Source: Sediminibacterium goheungense
Lineage (GTDB): Bacteria > Bacteroidota > Bacteroidia > Chitinophagales > Chitinophagaceae
NCBI RefSeq assembly: GCF_004361915.1
Contig: NZ_SNWP01000010.1
Location: 1-64,000, forward strand
DNA length: 64,000 nucleotides
Direction: 5' to 3'
Made by a program: the position numbers and the translations under genes. Under the pieces are notes generated by a model, which saw only the letters and a list, made by a program, of their open reading frames with translations, made no database searches and was not told where the DNA came from. Of this stretch, positions 1 through 8,417 are shown piece after piece (within the stretch, counting starts at the first letter, position 1; every line of letters begins with the position of its first letter).

Positions 1-97
1 GTCAATGGTCAATGGTCAATGGTCAATGGTCAATGGTCAATGGTCAATGGTCAATGGTCAATGGTCAATGGTCAATGGTCAATGGTCAATGGTCAAT
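1..97. repeat. Tandem 7-bp repeat (GTCAATG)n
   Basis: Thirteen perfect copies of GTCAATG plus six further bases, running from the first base of the window, so the array may extend to the left. No reading frame is maintained across it. Related words (GTGAATG, GTCAATG) recur near 61349-61375, and the reverse-complement type CATTCACC occurs at about 149-162, just beyond the array. Confidence 0.95.
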
Positions 98-121
98 AAA
101 TGAAACTCGAGCCTGACGATC

Positions 122-148
122 AATATTGTGCAAACACAATATTTTTTT
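122..148. terminator. Rho-independent terminator hairpin
   Basis: Perfect 9-bp stem (AATATTGTG / CACAATATT) with a CAAA loop followed by a run of T on the + strand. It would end a + strand transcript entering from the left, and it lies just beyond the stop codon of the minus-strand gene at 165-587. Confidence 0.6.
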
Positions 149-164
149 CATTCACCATTCACCC

Positions 165-587
165 TCAGATATCCATCGCATCGTACACGACTACTTTCGC
201 CCATAAATGACTGTAGTTCTGCACAAATGCCTGATGAATGGGATGATCCTGATAAACTTTTTGTCCGGCCGTATCTTCAAAAAACATGACTTCCGATACA
301 TCCCAGCTATTATCAATTACCTCTCTTTTCTCTGTACTGGCCGGATAGCCAATATGAAACTGTCTAATAGTTGGTATGGCTTTCAGGCTTTGTAATCCTT
401 CCGCTAATTTTTTTCGGTCCTCGACCGAACCTGGCTTTTTAAGCCAGAAAAAAACATGGTGTATCAGCATTCTTTGTTCCATTTCTTTAGGGAGAATATT
501 GGCTGAAGCAAGTGTACCCAAACCTGCTAAAGCAGTTTTTTCTAAAAAGTTACGTCTTGATGTATCTGTCATTTCAGAATGATTCAT
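165..587 (-). CDS. Dabb-domain protein with Tat-like signal
   Basis: 140 aa. Residues 11-16 read SRRNFL, followed by a hydrophobic stretch to about residue 31, which is a twin-arginine-type export signal. Residues ~40-138 match the stress-responsive A/B barrel (Dabb) family: an HHVFFWLK strand near the start, then the usual small ferredoxin-like barrel. Dabb proteins are dimers of mostly unknown function; related plant and bacterial barrels include polyketide cyclases. An in-frame ATG at 572 would leave the signal intact, so the start is uncertain by five codons. It stands alone, divergent from the response regulator gene at 713. Substrate unknown. Confidence 0.8.
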   Translation of the reverse strand: MNHSEMTDTSRRNFLEKTALAGLGTLASANILPKEMEQRMLIHHVFFWLKKPGSVEDRKKLAEGLQSLKAIPTIRQFHIGYPASTEKREVIDNSWDVSEVMFFEDTAGQKVYQDHPIHQAFVQNYSHLWAKVVVYDAMDI

Positions 588-712
588 TCATTTTCAGTAA
601 ATTTAAAGAATCTGTATGATGAACGAAGGTTTTCTCATTTAATATTAGAAATACATTAGAAAATCGGCCGGTCAGCAGTATTCAGTAAATTGCCTGCTGT
701 AAGTATAGAATT

Positions 713-1408
713 ATGACAGATGAACGCAAATTATTAATCGTTGAAGATGAGAAAAAAATTGCAACCACTTTAAAGAAAGGGTTGTCCGAAAACGGCTATC
801 ATGTAGATGTTGCTTTTGATGGACTAATCGGTAAGCGTCTTTTTGACTCCAATGATTATGACCTGGTGATTCTCGACATTAATTTACCAGGCATGAATGG
901 TTTTGATCTATGTAAAGTCATTAGAAACAGTAATCAGCAGATACCCATTATCATGCTCACTGCCATGAATACCACGGAAGACAAAATCGAGGGCTTCGAT
1001 ACAGGTACAGATGATTACATGATTAAGCCATTTGAATTCAAGGAACTGCTGGTAAGAATAAGGGCTTTATTAAAACGAACCATGAATCAGCAGCTACCAA
1101 CAGGTAATATCCTGAAAGTTGCAGATTTAGAAATGAATTTGGATACCAAAGAGGTGGCTAGAGCAGGCCAACCGATCACACTTACAGCCAAAGAATTTCA
1201 ACTGCTGGAATATTTTATGCGCAACAGAAATCGGGTACTATCAAGATCCGACATTGCTGAAAGGGTTTGGGAAATAGATTTTGACACACAAACCAATGTA
1301 ATTGATGTGTATGTAAACTACCTGCGGAATAAAATTGATAAAAAATTCGATACACGCCTCATACATACACAGGTAGGTATGGGCTATATCATGAAAGAAC
1401 CTTCCTGA
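713..1408 (+). CDS. OmpR-family response regulator
   Basis: 231 aa. Receiver domain ~5-120 with acidic pair E11/D12, phospho-acceptor D55 (LVILD), T83 and K105, followed by a winged-helix DNA-binding domain ~132-228. Standard family length. The stop overlaps the ATG of the histidine kinase by one base (position 1408), so the two are translationally coupled and form a cognate pair. DNA targets cannot be read from sequence; the adjacent glycosyltransferase/Usp genes are candidates by position only. Confidence 0.93.
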   Translation: MTDERKLLIVEDEKKIATTLKKGLSENGYHVDVAFDGLIGKRLFDSNDYDLVILDINLPGMNGFDLCKVIRNSNQQIPIIMLTAMNTTEDKIEGFDTGTDDYMIKPFEFKELLVRIRALLKRTMNQQLPTGNILKVADLEMNLDTKEVARAGQPITLTAKEFQLLEYFMRNRNRVLSRSDIAERVWEIDFDTQTNVIDVYVNYLRNKIDKKFDTRLIHTQVGMGYIMKEPS

Positions 1409-2799
1409 TGAAAATCAAATACCGGATAGCTATATTGTTTACTGCACTGGTTACATTGATACTACTCTTTGTGTGCATATCTATATATTATTTTTCGAAC
1501 CTCAACCGGGAATTAGATTTCAGACGCCGTATACGAAACAGGGCATTATCAACTATCAGCCTCCTGGTAAAAGTAGAAGGCATGGATAAAGCACTTTTAA
1601 AAAGAATCGATGAGAATACGCTCATCTCTTTAAAAGAAAAAAGCGTTGTGGTTTATGACAATAATAACCGGGAAATTTACCACTTCAGAGATGAAGGAGT
1701 AGGTTATGAAAGACCCGGTATTGATATTCTTAATAAAGCCCGGGAAAGCGGTGAATATATTTACAGTACTGGACATAGGGATGCCATTGCTATATCCTAT
1801 AAATCTGGTACTCAACAATATGTGGCAGTTGCGGCATCATATGATGAAATGGGATTAGAAAAATTGGCACAATTAAAATTTATACTTCTATTAAGTTTTG
1901 TGAGTGGGTCATTAATTACTTTTTTATCTGGTCTTATTTTCTCATCCAGACTTGTACGACCGATTAAAAAAATAACCAATGAGGTGAATGAGATTTCTTC
2001 CCAGAATCTATCCAGAAGAATCATGCTTGGAGAAACCAAAGATGAATTGTATGAGCTTTCTTATACCTTTAATCAGTTGCTGACGAGGTTACAGGAATCT
2101 TTTGAAATTCAACGAAGGTTTATTGCCAATGCCTCACATGAATTATCCACCCCTCTCACATCGATTTCAAGTCAGTTAGAGATTACTTTACAAAATCAAA
2201 GAAATGCAGAGGAATACCAGCAAATTATTCAGTCGGTATATGATGATGTAAAAAATCTGAACCGATTAACACGGAGCCTGCTTGAACTGGCTAAGGCGAG
2301 CGGCACTTCAGACGGTATGGAGCTTACCCTAGTAAGAATGGATGAAATGCTGATGAAATTACCTGTAGATCTGCACAAAACAAGCGACCGATATAAGGTA
2401 GAATTAGATTTTGAAACTTTTCCTGACAATGAAGACAGCCTGCTGGCTTTTGGCAATGGCGACCTACTGGAAAGTGCCATTAAAAACGTGGTGTTGAACG
2501 CCTGTAAATATTCAAATAATAATACTGCAAATGTAGCATTGAAATTCTCTGATAACCAACTGCATATTATCGTTTCAGACAATGGTCCGGGCATACTAAA
2601 AGAACACCAGTCTCTGATTTTCCAACCATTTTTCAGAAGCGAAAAGAGTAACTCACCTGAAGGTTTTGGCCTTGGCTTATCCCTGGCATACAGAATCATC
2701 AAATTACACAAAGGAAATATCAGTTTTGAGGAAGCCAGCCCCAACGGCAGCATCTTTACCATTACCCTACCAATCGCCCGCAACTTCCACTTGATTTAA
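1408..2799 (+). CDS. Sensor histidine kinase (HAMP, HisKA, HATPase)
   Basis: 463 aa. TM helix ~7-29, periplasmic sensor ~30-155, second TM ~157-178, HAMP ~179-231, HisKA with phospho-accepting H244 in NASHELSTPL, then an ATPase domain with N box (NVVLNACKYS), G1 (DNGPGI) and G2 (GFGLGLSL). A complete class I kinase anchored in the inner membrane, partner of the OmpR-type regulator whose stop overlaps its start. The periplasmic domain shows no recognisable ligand-binding fold, so the signal is unknown. Confidence 0.93.
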   Translation: MKIKYRIAILFTALVTLILLFVCISIYYFSNLNRELDFRRRIRNRALSTISLLVKVEGMDKALLKRIDENTLISLKEKSVVVYDNNNREIYHFRDEGVGYERPGIDILNKARESGEYIYSTGHRDAIAISYKSGTQQYVAVAASYDEMGLEKLAQLKFILLLSFVSGSLITFLSGLIFSSRLVRPIKKITNEVNEISSQNLSRRIMLGETKDELYELSYTFNQLLTRLQESFEIQRRFIANASHELSTPLTSISSQLEITLQNQRNAEEYQQIIQSVYDDVKNLNRLTRSLLELAKASGTSDGMELTLVRMDEMLMKLPVDLHKTSDRYKVELDFETFPDNEDSLLAFGNGDLLESAIKNVVLNACKYSNNNTANVALKFSDNQLHIIVSDNGPGILKEHQSLIFQPFFRSEKSNSPEGFGLGLSLAYRIIKLHKGNISFEEASPNGSIFTITLPIARNFHLI

Positions 2800-2950
2800 A
2801 TGAAAACCCCTTTAGGCTAAGCTGATCGAAAATTTTCAAGAGGTCTTTTCTAATTTTATTTTAATCTGTTACTAATCTACCCTTAATAAACTGTATACAT
2901 ATTGCAGTCAAAATATTTAACACTGTTATTATTTGCTCAGGGTTTAGTTT

Positions 2951-2985
2951 AAAGCCGCTCTTTTCTAAGAGTGGCTTTGTTTTTA
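2951..2985 (+). terminator. Rho-independent terminator
   Basis: Stem AAAGCCGCTCTT / AAGAGTGGCTTT (one G-T pair) with a 5-nt loop, followed by GTTTTT. It lies 150 bp after the histidine kinase stop and closes the two-component operon. Confidence 0.7.
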
Positions 2986-3061
2986 CACCTCCATTCAATT
3001 ATAATACCCTTCTAATTTCCCCCTAATTCCATTTTAAGGGTAAGGATTCATTTTTGTTGGC

Positions 3062-4444
3062 ATGATAACGATTATAATACCGGCTTTAAATGAAGAGAAG
3101 ACCATTGCTAAAGTGGTAAACTATTGTTGGTCGAAACCATTGGTATCCGAAATAATAGTGGTAGACGATCAGTCGTTCGATAAAACCGTACAATATGCCA
3201 CAGAAGCCGGTGCGAGGGTTATTACCAGTACCAGAATCGGCAAGGGAGCTTCTATGAAGGACGGTATGTTATGTGCCCAAAACGAAATCATTGTTTTTCT
3301 GGACGGGGATATTGACCCTTATCCTGATAAAATGATAGAACAGATGACAGCCCCCCTTATTCATAATGAATATGATTTCATTAAGGCCACATTTTCACGC
3401 AACAGCGGCCGTGTAACAGAATTGGTAGCAAAGCCGCTATTATCCATGTTTTTCCCCGCCCTCTCCCATTATTCACAGCCACTGAGTGGTATGATAGCCG
3501 GCAGAAAATCTTTTTTTGAAAAACTGGAATTCTTTAATGACTATGGAGTAGACGTTGGTATACTCATCGATATGCACAATCAGGGCGCACGCATAACCGA
3601 AATTAACATCGGATACATTGAAAATGATAGTAAACCATTGCACGAACTGGGTAAAATGAGTAAGGAAGTAGCAAGCGCCATTATTAAAAAAGCCTTCTCT
3701 CAAAATAACAAAGCCGTTTCAATAGAAGAATTTCAGTCTATCAATATCATACGCGATCAGATGGAAATAGCCTTTTCAGAACAGTTAAAAGATGCCAAAA
3801 AAATGGTAGTTTTTGACATGGATGACACTATATTGAAAGGACGCTTTGTAGACTGTTATGCCAATCAGTTCGGCTTAACAGAAACCTTACTGGATATCAG
3901 AAAAAAAATCACCGATAGTACGCTTCGAACCAAAGCCATTGCACAGCTTTTTAAAGGCAGGCATTTTGGAGAATTGATAGAAATCATCAATTCAATAGCA
4001 TTGATTCCTGATGTGCAGGAAGTAATCACAAAACTACATGAGCGGGGTTATGTTGTAGGTATAATTACCGATAGCTATGACTTTGTAGCCAATCATATAA
4101 AAAATAAAATAGGGGCCGATTTTTTTCTGGCCAATGAGCTGGAGTTTTCTAATAGTAATGCAACCGGAGAAGTAAAGATTCCTTCATTTTTCTTTCACCA
4201 TGACAACAGCTCCTGCCTGCATACACTTTGCAAATCGAATGCATTGGATCATATTTTACAAAAATACGATATCGAGCATGGCAATTGCATGGCAATTGGT
4301 GACAGTGAAAATGACATCTGCATGGTTAAAAAAGCTGGCTTCGGGGTGGCTTTCCGTTCAAAAAATGAATACCTGAAACAAACAGCGGATTTATTAATTG
4401 AGTCGGAATCATTCAGTCCTGTACTTGCATATGCTCTACACTAA
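3062..4444 (+). CDS. GT81-like glycosyltransferase fused to HAD phosphatase
   Basis: 460 aa, two enzymes in one chain. Residues 1-~215 are a GT-A glycosyltransferase with nucleotide-sugar motif IPALNEE (6-12), DGD (81-83), and the signature series RVTELVAKPLL (117-127), QPLSG (139-143), YGVDVGILID (161-170), PLHELGKMS (192-200). Those motifs follow glucosyl-3-phosphoglycerate synthase (GpgS, GT81). Residues ~245-455 are a HAD phosphatase: DMDDT (252-256), TDS (336-338), K391, GDSEND (413-418). Making a phosphorylated glycoside and dephosphorylating it in one protein would yield glucosylglycerate, a compatible solute; this is inference from the fusion. It sits after a two-component system and 71 bp before a Usp gene, which suits a stress role. 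An alternative is another NDP-sugar:phospho-acceptor pair. Confidence 0.7.
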   Translation: MITIIIPALNEEKTIAKVVNYCWSKPLVSEIIVVDDQSFDKTVQYATEAGARVITSTRIGKGASMKDGMLCAQNEIIVFLDGDIDPYPDKMIEQMTAPLIHNEYDFIKATFSRNSGRVTELVAKPLLSMFFPALSHYSQPLSGMIAGRKSFFEKLEFFNDYGVDVGILIDMHNQGARITEINIGYIENDSKPLHELGKMSKEVASAIIKKAFSQNNKAVSIEEFQSINIIRDQMEIAFSEQLKDAKKMVVFDMDDTILKGRFVDCYANQFGLTETLLDIRKKITDSTLRTKAIAQLFKGRHFGELIEIINSIALIPDVQEVITKLHERGYVVGIITDSYDFVANHIKNKIGADFFLANELEFSNSNATGEVKIPSFFFHHDNSSCLHTLCKSNALDHILQKYDIEHGNCMAIGDSENDICMVKKAGFGVAFRSKNEYLKQTADLLIESESFSPVLAYALH

Positions 4445-4515
4445 CATTCTAATATGCTTCTAATATGAGTTTAATAAGTGGTTAATCACGTAACAGTAGG
4501 TTTGAATATTCATTA

Positions 4516-5385
4516 ATGGCAACATTCAAAAACATATTAATACCGGTTGACTCACTTTATAATGCGCAGATCGCTGCTGAAAAAGCACTCGAACTGGCAG
4601 ATTCAGCAGATACCACCTTATTTCTTGTTGCCACCATTCGTTTTGATTCTTTGTCACAAAAACTACTTTATACAAGCATCCCATTTCAGAAAAAAACTTA
4701 TCTGGAAAGAAAGGAAGCTTTTATCCTGAAGAAACTGGAAGCACTCAAGGAAAGAATACATAGGATTTCATCCCTAACAAAAACAGAAACGATGATTATC
4801 ACTGAAACAACCATCAGCGATAATCTTTTACTGTACGCACAGGATAAAAATATTGATCTGGTAATTGCAACTAAGGAAAAATATCGGCAGGGCTTTTCTT
4901 TTTTTAGAAAAGACATAGCTGAAGATCTCGCCAGAAAAGCTAATCTGGCAGTACTCACTGTAACAAAAGGCTGTTTGAATCATCCCATTAAAACAATCGT
5001 ACTACCCGTTACCTCTTTTGTTCCTGAAAGAAAGATCGAGATGGCACTGGCTTTTGCCAGGCAATTTAATGCGCATATTCACCTTATCACAATGCTCGAC
5101 AACAATGATATTAGCACCAAAATCAGGATCGATGCATTTTACCTGACTTACAAAATATTAGCCGAATCAGGCCACTCACCACAATACAAAATACTACATG
5201 GAAGCGATTCTGATTCAGCACTGGTAAGGTATGCGAATCAGGTAAAAGCAGATATGATACTGGTAAATCCGGAAAAAAAGAAAATACTTCCGGTTTTTTT
5301 CCACGGAAAAATAACAGATATGATTCAGCCTTTTTCGGCACTACATATACTCACTTTGAAACCTTATTTGAGAAGAAGTATTTAA
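4516..5385 (+). CDS. Tandem universal stress protein (UspA family)
   Basis: 289 aa, two Usp domains (about 3-152 and 157-285), each starting with a hydrophobic strand (NILIPVD; TIVLPVT). The C-terminal half lacks the canonical GxxG-x9-GS ATP-binding signature, so at least that domain looks non-nucleotide-binding. Cytoplasmic. Follows the GT/HAD fusion and precedes a TPR protein by 10 bp, so probably cotranscribed with the latter. Confidence 0.88.
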   Translation: MATFKNILIPVDSLYNAQIAAEKALELADSADTTLFLVATIRFDSLSQKLLYTSIPFQKKTYLERKEAFILKKLEALKERIHRISSLTKTETMIITETTISDNLLLYAQDKNIDLVIATKEKYRQGFSFFRKDIAEDLARKANLAVLTVTKGCLNHPIKTIVLPVTSFVPERKIEMALAFARQFNAHIHLITMLDNNDISTKIRIDAFYLTYKILAESGHSPQYKILHGSDSDSALVRYANQVKADMILVNPEKKKILPVFFHGKITDMIQPFSALHILTLKPYLRRSI

Positions 5386-5395
5386 AGCAAATTTT

Positions 5396-7027
5396 ATGAA
5401 ACGGCTCCTCATTATGGCTATACTCCTGTTAGCCACAGGAATTTTGTTTGCTCAGTCAGCCGATCAGGCCGAGGCAGGAAAAAAATTATATGTCTATGAA
5501 AGGTATACCAGTGCAGCTCAGCTACTCCATAACGCTGTGACCGAAAACCCATCAGATATCAATGCATGGTTCTGGCTCATAAAAACACATCTTGCAGCGG
5601 GGCATACAGACAGTGCCTTAGTTACCAAAGAACAAATACCTATGGCAGTGGCAGCTCTACCACTGGGTAAAATATTGCAGGGTGAAGTATTATTACATAA
5701 AGGCGATTCTGCAAATGCCATCGCATTGTTTACAGAAGCGATTGGCACAAAAAGGAAAAAAGATCCCTTCCTGCAATGGGCAGCCGCAAGGGCCATTATT
5801 GATGCCCCAAAAGGCAACCTCCTACAGGCTATTACATTGTTAGAAAACGCAGCTGACAGAGACAAAAAAAATGCAGATATATATATTGCCATTGGAGACG
5901 CCTACAGAAAGTTATACGACGGATCATCGGCCGTAAAAGCATATCAGGAAGCTATTGAGGCAGATAATAAAAATGCTTACGCGTATTATATGACCGGGAA
6001 AATATACCAGACACAAAATAATGTAGAGGTATTTACCGAATACTACAACAAAGCTATTCAGGCTGATCCGGATTTTGCACCGGTATATTACCCGCTTTAT
6101 TATTATTACTATTTCAGAGATGTAAACAAAGCACTTGAATATCTTCGATCCTATATTACCAAATCAGACTACAGCATTGAGCACGACTACATGCTAACAG
6201 ACCTATATTTTGTTTCAAAAAAATATAAAGAAGCTATCCAGACAGCTGAGCAGATTTTTACCAAAAAGGAAAGCCCTATCAAACCACGTCTTTACAAACT
6301 AATGGCATATAGTTACGATGGGCTGGAAGACTATAATAATGCAGAGAAATGGATGAAAGACTATTTTGACAAAGAGGCTGATAGTAACTATGTATCCAAA
6401 GACTTTGAATTGATGGGAAAGATAGCTGCTAAAAACAAAGCAGTAACAGACGCCGCGGTATGGTATGAAAAAGCTTTTCAGCTAGAGAAGGATTCCACCC
6501 TAAAACTGGATTACGCAAAAAAAATCACAACTTTTTATAAAGAACAAAAAAATTATGCGCAACAGGCAGCATGGACGGCACAGCAATACAAAATAAACAA
6601 GGGCTTTAACAATGTTGATCTTTTTAACTGGGGCGTCGCCTATTATAACGCCAAAGAATATACCATGGCAGATAGTGTATTTGGCATGTACGCAACCAAA
6701 TACCCTGATCAGACATTTGGTTATTACTGGCGCGCAAGGTGCAATGCAGCCATAGATACTGCCATGGAAATGGGTATTGCCATACCACATTATGAAGACA
6801 TGATTGAGGTTGCCCTGAAAGACACTGCCAATGCCAATAACAAAAAATGGTTGATACAGGCATATGGATATATTGCTGCGTATCGGGTTAATGCAGAAAA
6901 AAAATATGATGAAGCGCTGGCGCTGTACGATAAAATACTGGCACTTGACCCAGCCAATGACGATGCAGAAAAGTACAAGGAAATACTGGAAAAAATGAAA
7001 GCCAGCCAACCGGATGGTACCAAATAA
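5396..7027 (+). CDS. Secreted tetratricopeptide-repeat protein
   Basis: 543 aa. Cleavable signal peptide (~1-19, ending FAQ). The rest is a long array of TPR helices, with recognisable units near 150-215 (YIAIGDAYRKLYD, AYYMTGKIYQTQNN) and at the C-terminus (ALALYDKILALDPAND). No enzymatic motif. Probably a periplasmic or outer-membrane-associated scaffold. Starts 10 bp after the Usp gene and is closed by a strong terminator, so it ends that operon. Confidence 0.85.
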   Translation: MKRLLIMAILLLATGILFAQSADQAEAGKKLYVYERYTSAAQLLHNAVTENPSDINAWFWLIKTHLAAGHTDSALVTKEQIPMAVAALPLGKILQGEVLLHKGDSANAIALFTEAIGTKRKKDPFLQWAAARAIIDAPKGNLLQAITLLENAADRDKKNADIYIAIGDAYRKLYDGSSAVKAYQEAIEADNKNAYAYYMTGKIYQTQNNVEVFTEYYNKAIQADPDFAPVYYPLYYYYYFRDVNKALEYLRSYITKSDYSIEHDYMLTDLYFVSKKYKEAIQTAEQIFTKKESPIKPRLYKLMAYSYDGLEDYNNAEKWMKDYFDKEADSNYVSKDFELMGKIAAKNKAVTDAAVWYEKAFQLEKDSTLKLDYAKKITTFYKEQKNYAQQAAWTAQQYKINKGFNNVDLFNWGVAYYNAKEYTMADSVFGMYATKYPDQTFGYYWRARCNAAIDTAMEMGIAIPHYEDMIEVALKDTANANNKKWLIQAYGYIAAYRVNAEKKYDEALALYDKILALDPANDDAEKYKEILEKMKASQPDGTK

Positions 7028-7054
7028 TTGGGTTTACTAAGGTTTATATATAAG

Positions 7055-7082
7055 GCCGGAACATATTGTTCCGGCTTTTTTG
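7055..7082 (+). terminator. Rho-independent terminator
   Basis: Perfect 9-bp stem GCCGGAACA / TGTTCCGGC with a 3-nt loop and seven T. It ends the stress-gene operon 27 bp after the TPR stop. Confidence 0.9.
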
Positions 7083-7108
7083 TTACAGGAGTCCCCTAAC
7101 TTTATCGC

Positions 7109-7582
7109 ATGAAAATTCAACTCTGGTCTGTTGGAAAAGTACATGAGTCATATGTAAAAGAAGGCATTGATGATTTTACCAGAAGAATTGCCAATTACTT
7201 TCCTGTACAGTGGCAGATCATACCCGTTCCCAAGCAGGCAGCAACCCTCTCAGAGTCTGCCTTAAAGAAAGCAGAAGCCGCAGCCATATTATCGCAGCTG
7301 GAAAAAGACGACTATCTGGTATTACTCGATGAAAGAGGCAAACAATTCAGTTCCCCTGAACTGGCAGATTTTTTACAGAAAAGAGCCAATGAAAGCACCC
7401 GTACCATTGTTTTTTTAATTGGCGGAGCCTTCGGTGTTGATGAAATGGTTGCAAAAAGAGCCAACACCGTCTGGTGCCTGGCTAAACTGGTTTTCCCGCA
7501 TATGCTCGTCAGATTAATCCTGGCCGAACAATTATACAGGGCCTGCAGCATTTTGCGGAATGAAAAATATCACCATAGCTGA
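7109..7582 (+). CDS. rlmH: 23S rRNA pseudouridine1915 N3-methyltransferase
   Basis: 157 aa, the normal RlmH length. SPOUT-class trefoil-knot methyltransferase that methylates pseudouridine 1915 of 23S rRNA using SAM. Visible signatures: LLDERGKQ, FLIGGAFGVDE (SAM knot) and the C-terminal YHHS. Transcription from its own promoter is likely because a terminator separates it from the upstream TPR gene. Confidence 0.95.
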   Translation: MKIQLWSVGKVHESYVKEGIDDFTRRIANYFPVQWQIIPVPKQAATLSESALKKAEAAAILSQLEKDDYLVLLDERGKQFSSPELADFLQKRANESTRTIVFLIGGAFGVDEMVAKRANTVWCLAKLVFPHMLVRLILAEQLYRACSILRNEKYHHS

Positions 7583-7722
7583 GAGCTATGAGCTCTGAAC
7601 TGCCAGCTTCTAGCTTTTAGATAAACTTAAAAATACTGTTTTCGATGTGTAAGCTGTTATGTTTTAAAATACTCCAAGCCGAAAGCTAGTAGCTAATGGC
7701 TAACTGCTATTAGCTGCCTCAA
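7576..7722. repeat. Iterated TAGCT-word inverted repeat
   Basis: Two arms (about 7576-7622 and 7672-7718) rich in AGCT/TAGCTTTTAG and AGCTAGTAGCTAATGG words, roughly complementary, flanking an AT-rich centre. Arm 1 runs from the rlmH stop codon. The same words recur at 9765-9896 and 52838-52963. Likely a folded 3' end. Confidence 0.7.
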
Positions 7723-7778
7723 ATAAGTAAATTACAAAACACAGTCCTGAGTTCAAAAGAATTATCTAATTTAGAAAT

Positions 7779-8417
7779 ATGTTTAGCATCACCGTACTGA
7801 TACTTATCATCACCTGTGTCATTTCATTTACTGCTTTCTCTAACCAGAAAGTAATGGATGACCTGATTTTTTACCCCCCTTCTATTACAAATAGAAATCA
7901 ATGGTACCGGTTTGTAACGAATGGATTTATTCATGCTGATATTACACATCTGGCTTTCAATATGCTTTCTTTTTATATGTTTGGAGAGTATGTCGAAAAA
8001 TATTTCAACGACCTTTTTGAAGACAAAGGACGGATACTGTTTATGGCTATGTACCTGACAGGATTGATTATTTGCCTCATCCCTACCTATCTGCAGAATA
8101 AAAACAATTATCATTACCGAAGTCTGGGTGCTTCCGGGGCTGTATCAGCAGTTGTATTTGCAGGTATTTTTCTGGAACCCAACATTAAAATCGGCCTGTT
8201 TATTCTTCCGCCGATTATTCCGGGTTTTATTTTCGGACCATTGTATCTGGGCTTATCTGCTTATATGGCCAAAAGAGGGGGCGATAATGTTAATCACTCC
8301 GCACACTTCTGGGGTGCCGTATGGGGTGTTGTATTTGTGATCGTAAGTTGTTTTTTGCTTAGCAGCTTCAACCCTATCCTTAACTTTATTGAAAGTATCA
8401 AAGCTTATTTCTCGTAG
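7779..8417 (+). CDS. Rhomboid-family intramembrane serine protease
   Basis: 212 aa, six predicted TM helices. The rhomboid catalytic dyad is visible: S119 in GASG (117-120) and H176 in the last helix (HSAHFWGAVWG). The HLAFNML segment of helix 2 (57-63) is also typical. Cleaves membrane-protein helices within the bilayer; substrate unknown. Its 3' end overlaps the convergent tilS stop by 13 bp (8405-8417). Confidence 0.9.
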   Translation: MFSITVLILIITCVISFTAFSNQKVMDDLIFYPPSITNRNQWYRFVTNGFIHADITHLAFNMLSFYMFGEYVEKYFNDLFEDKGRILFMAMYLTGLIICLIPTYLQNKNNYHYRSLGASGAVSAVVFAGIFLEPNIKIGLFILPPIIPGFIFGPLYLGLSAYMAKRGGDNVNHSAHFWGAVWGVVFVIVSCFLLSSFNPILNFIESIKAYFS

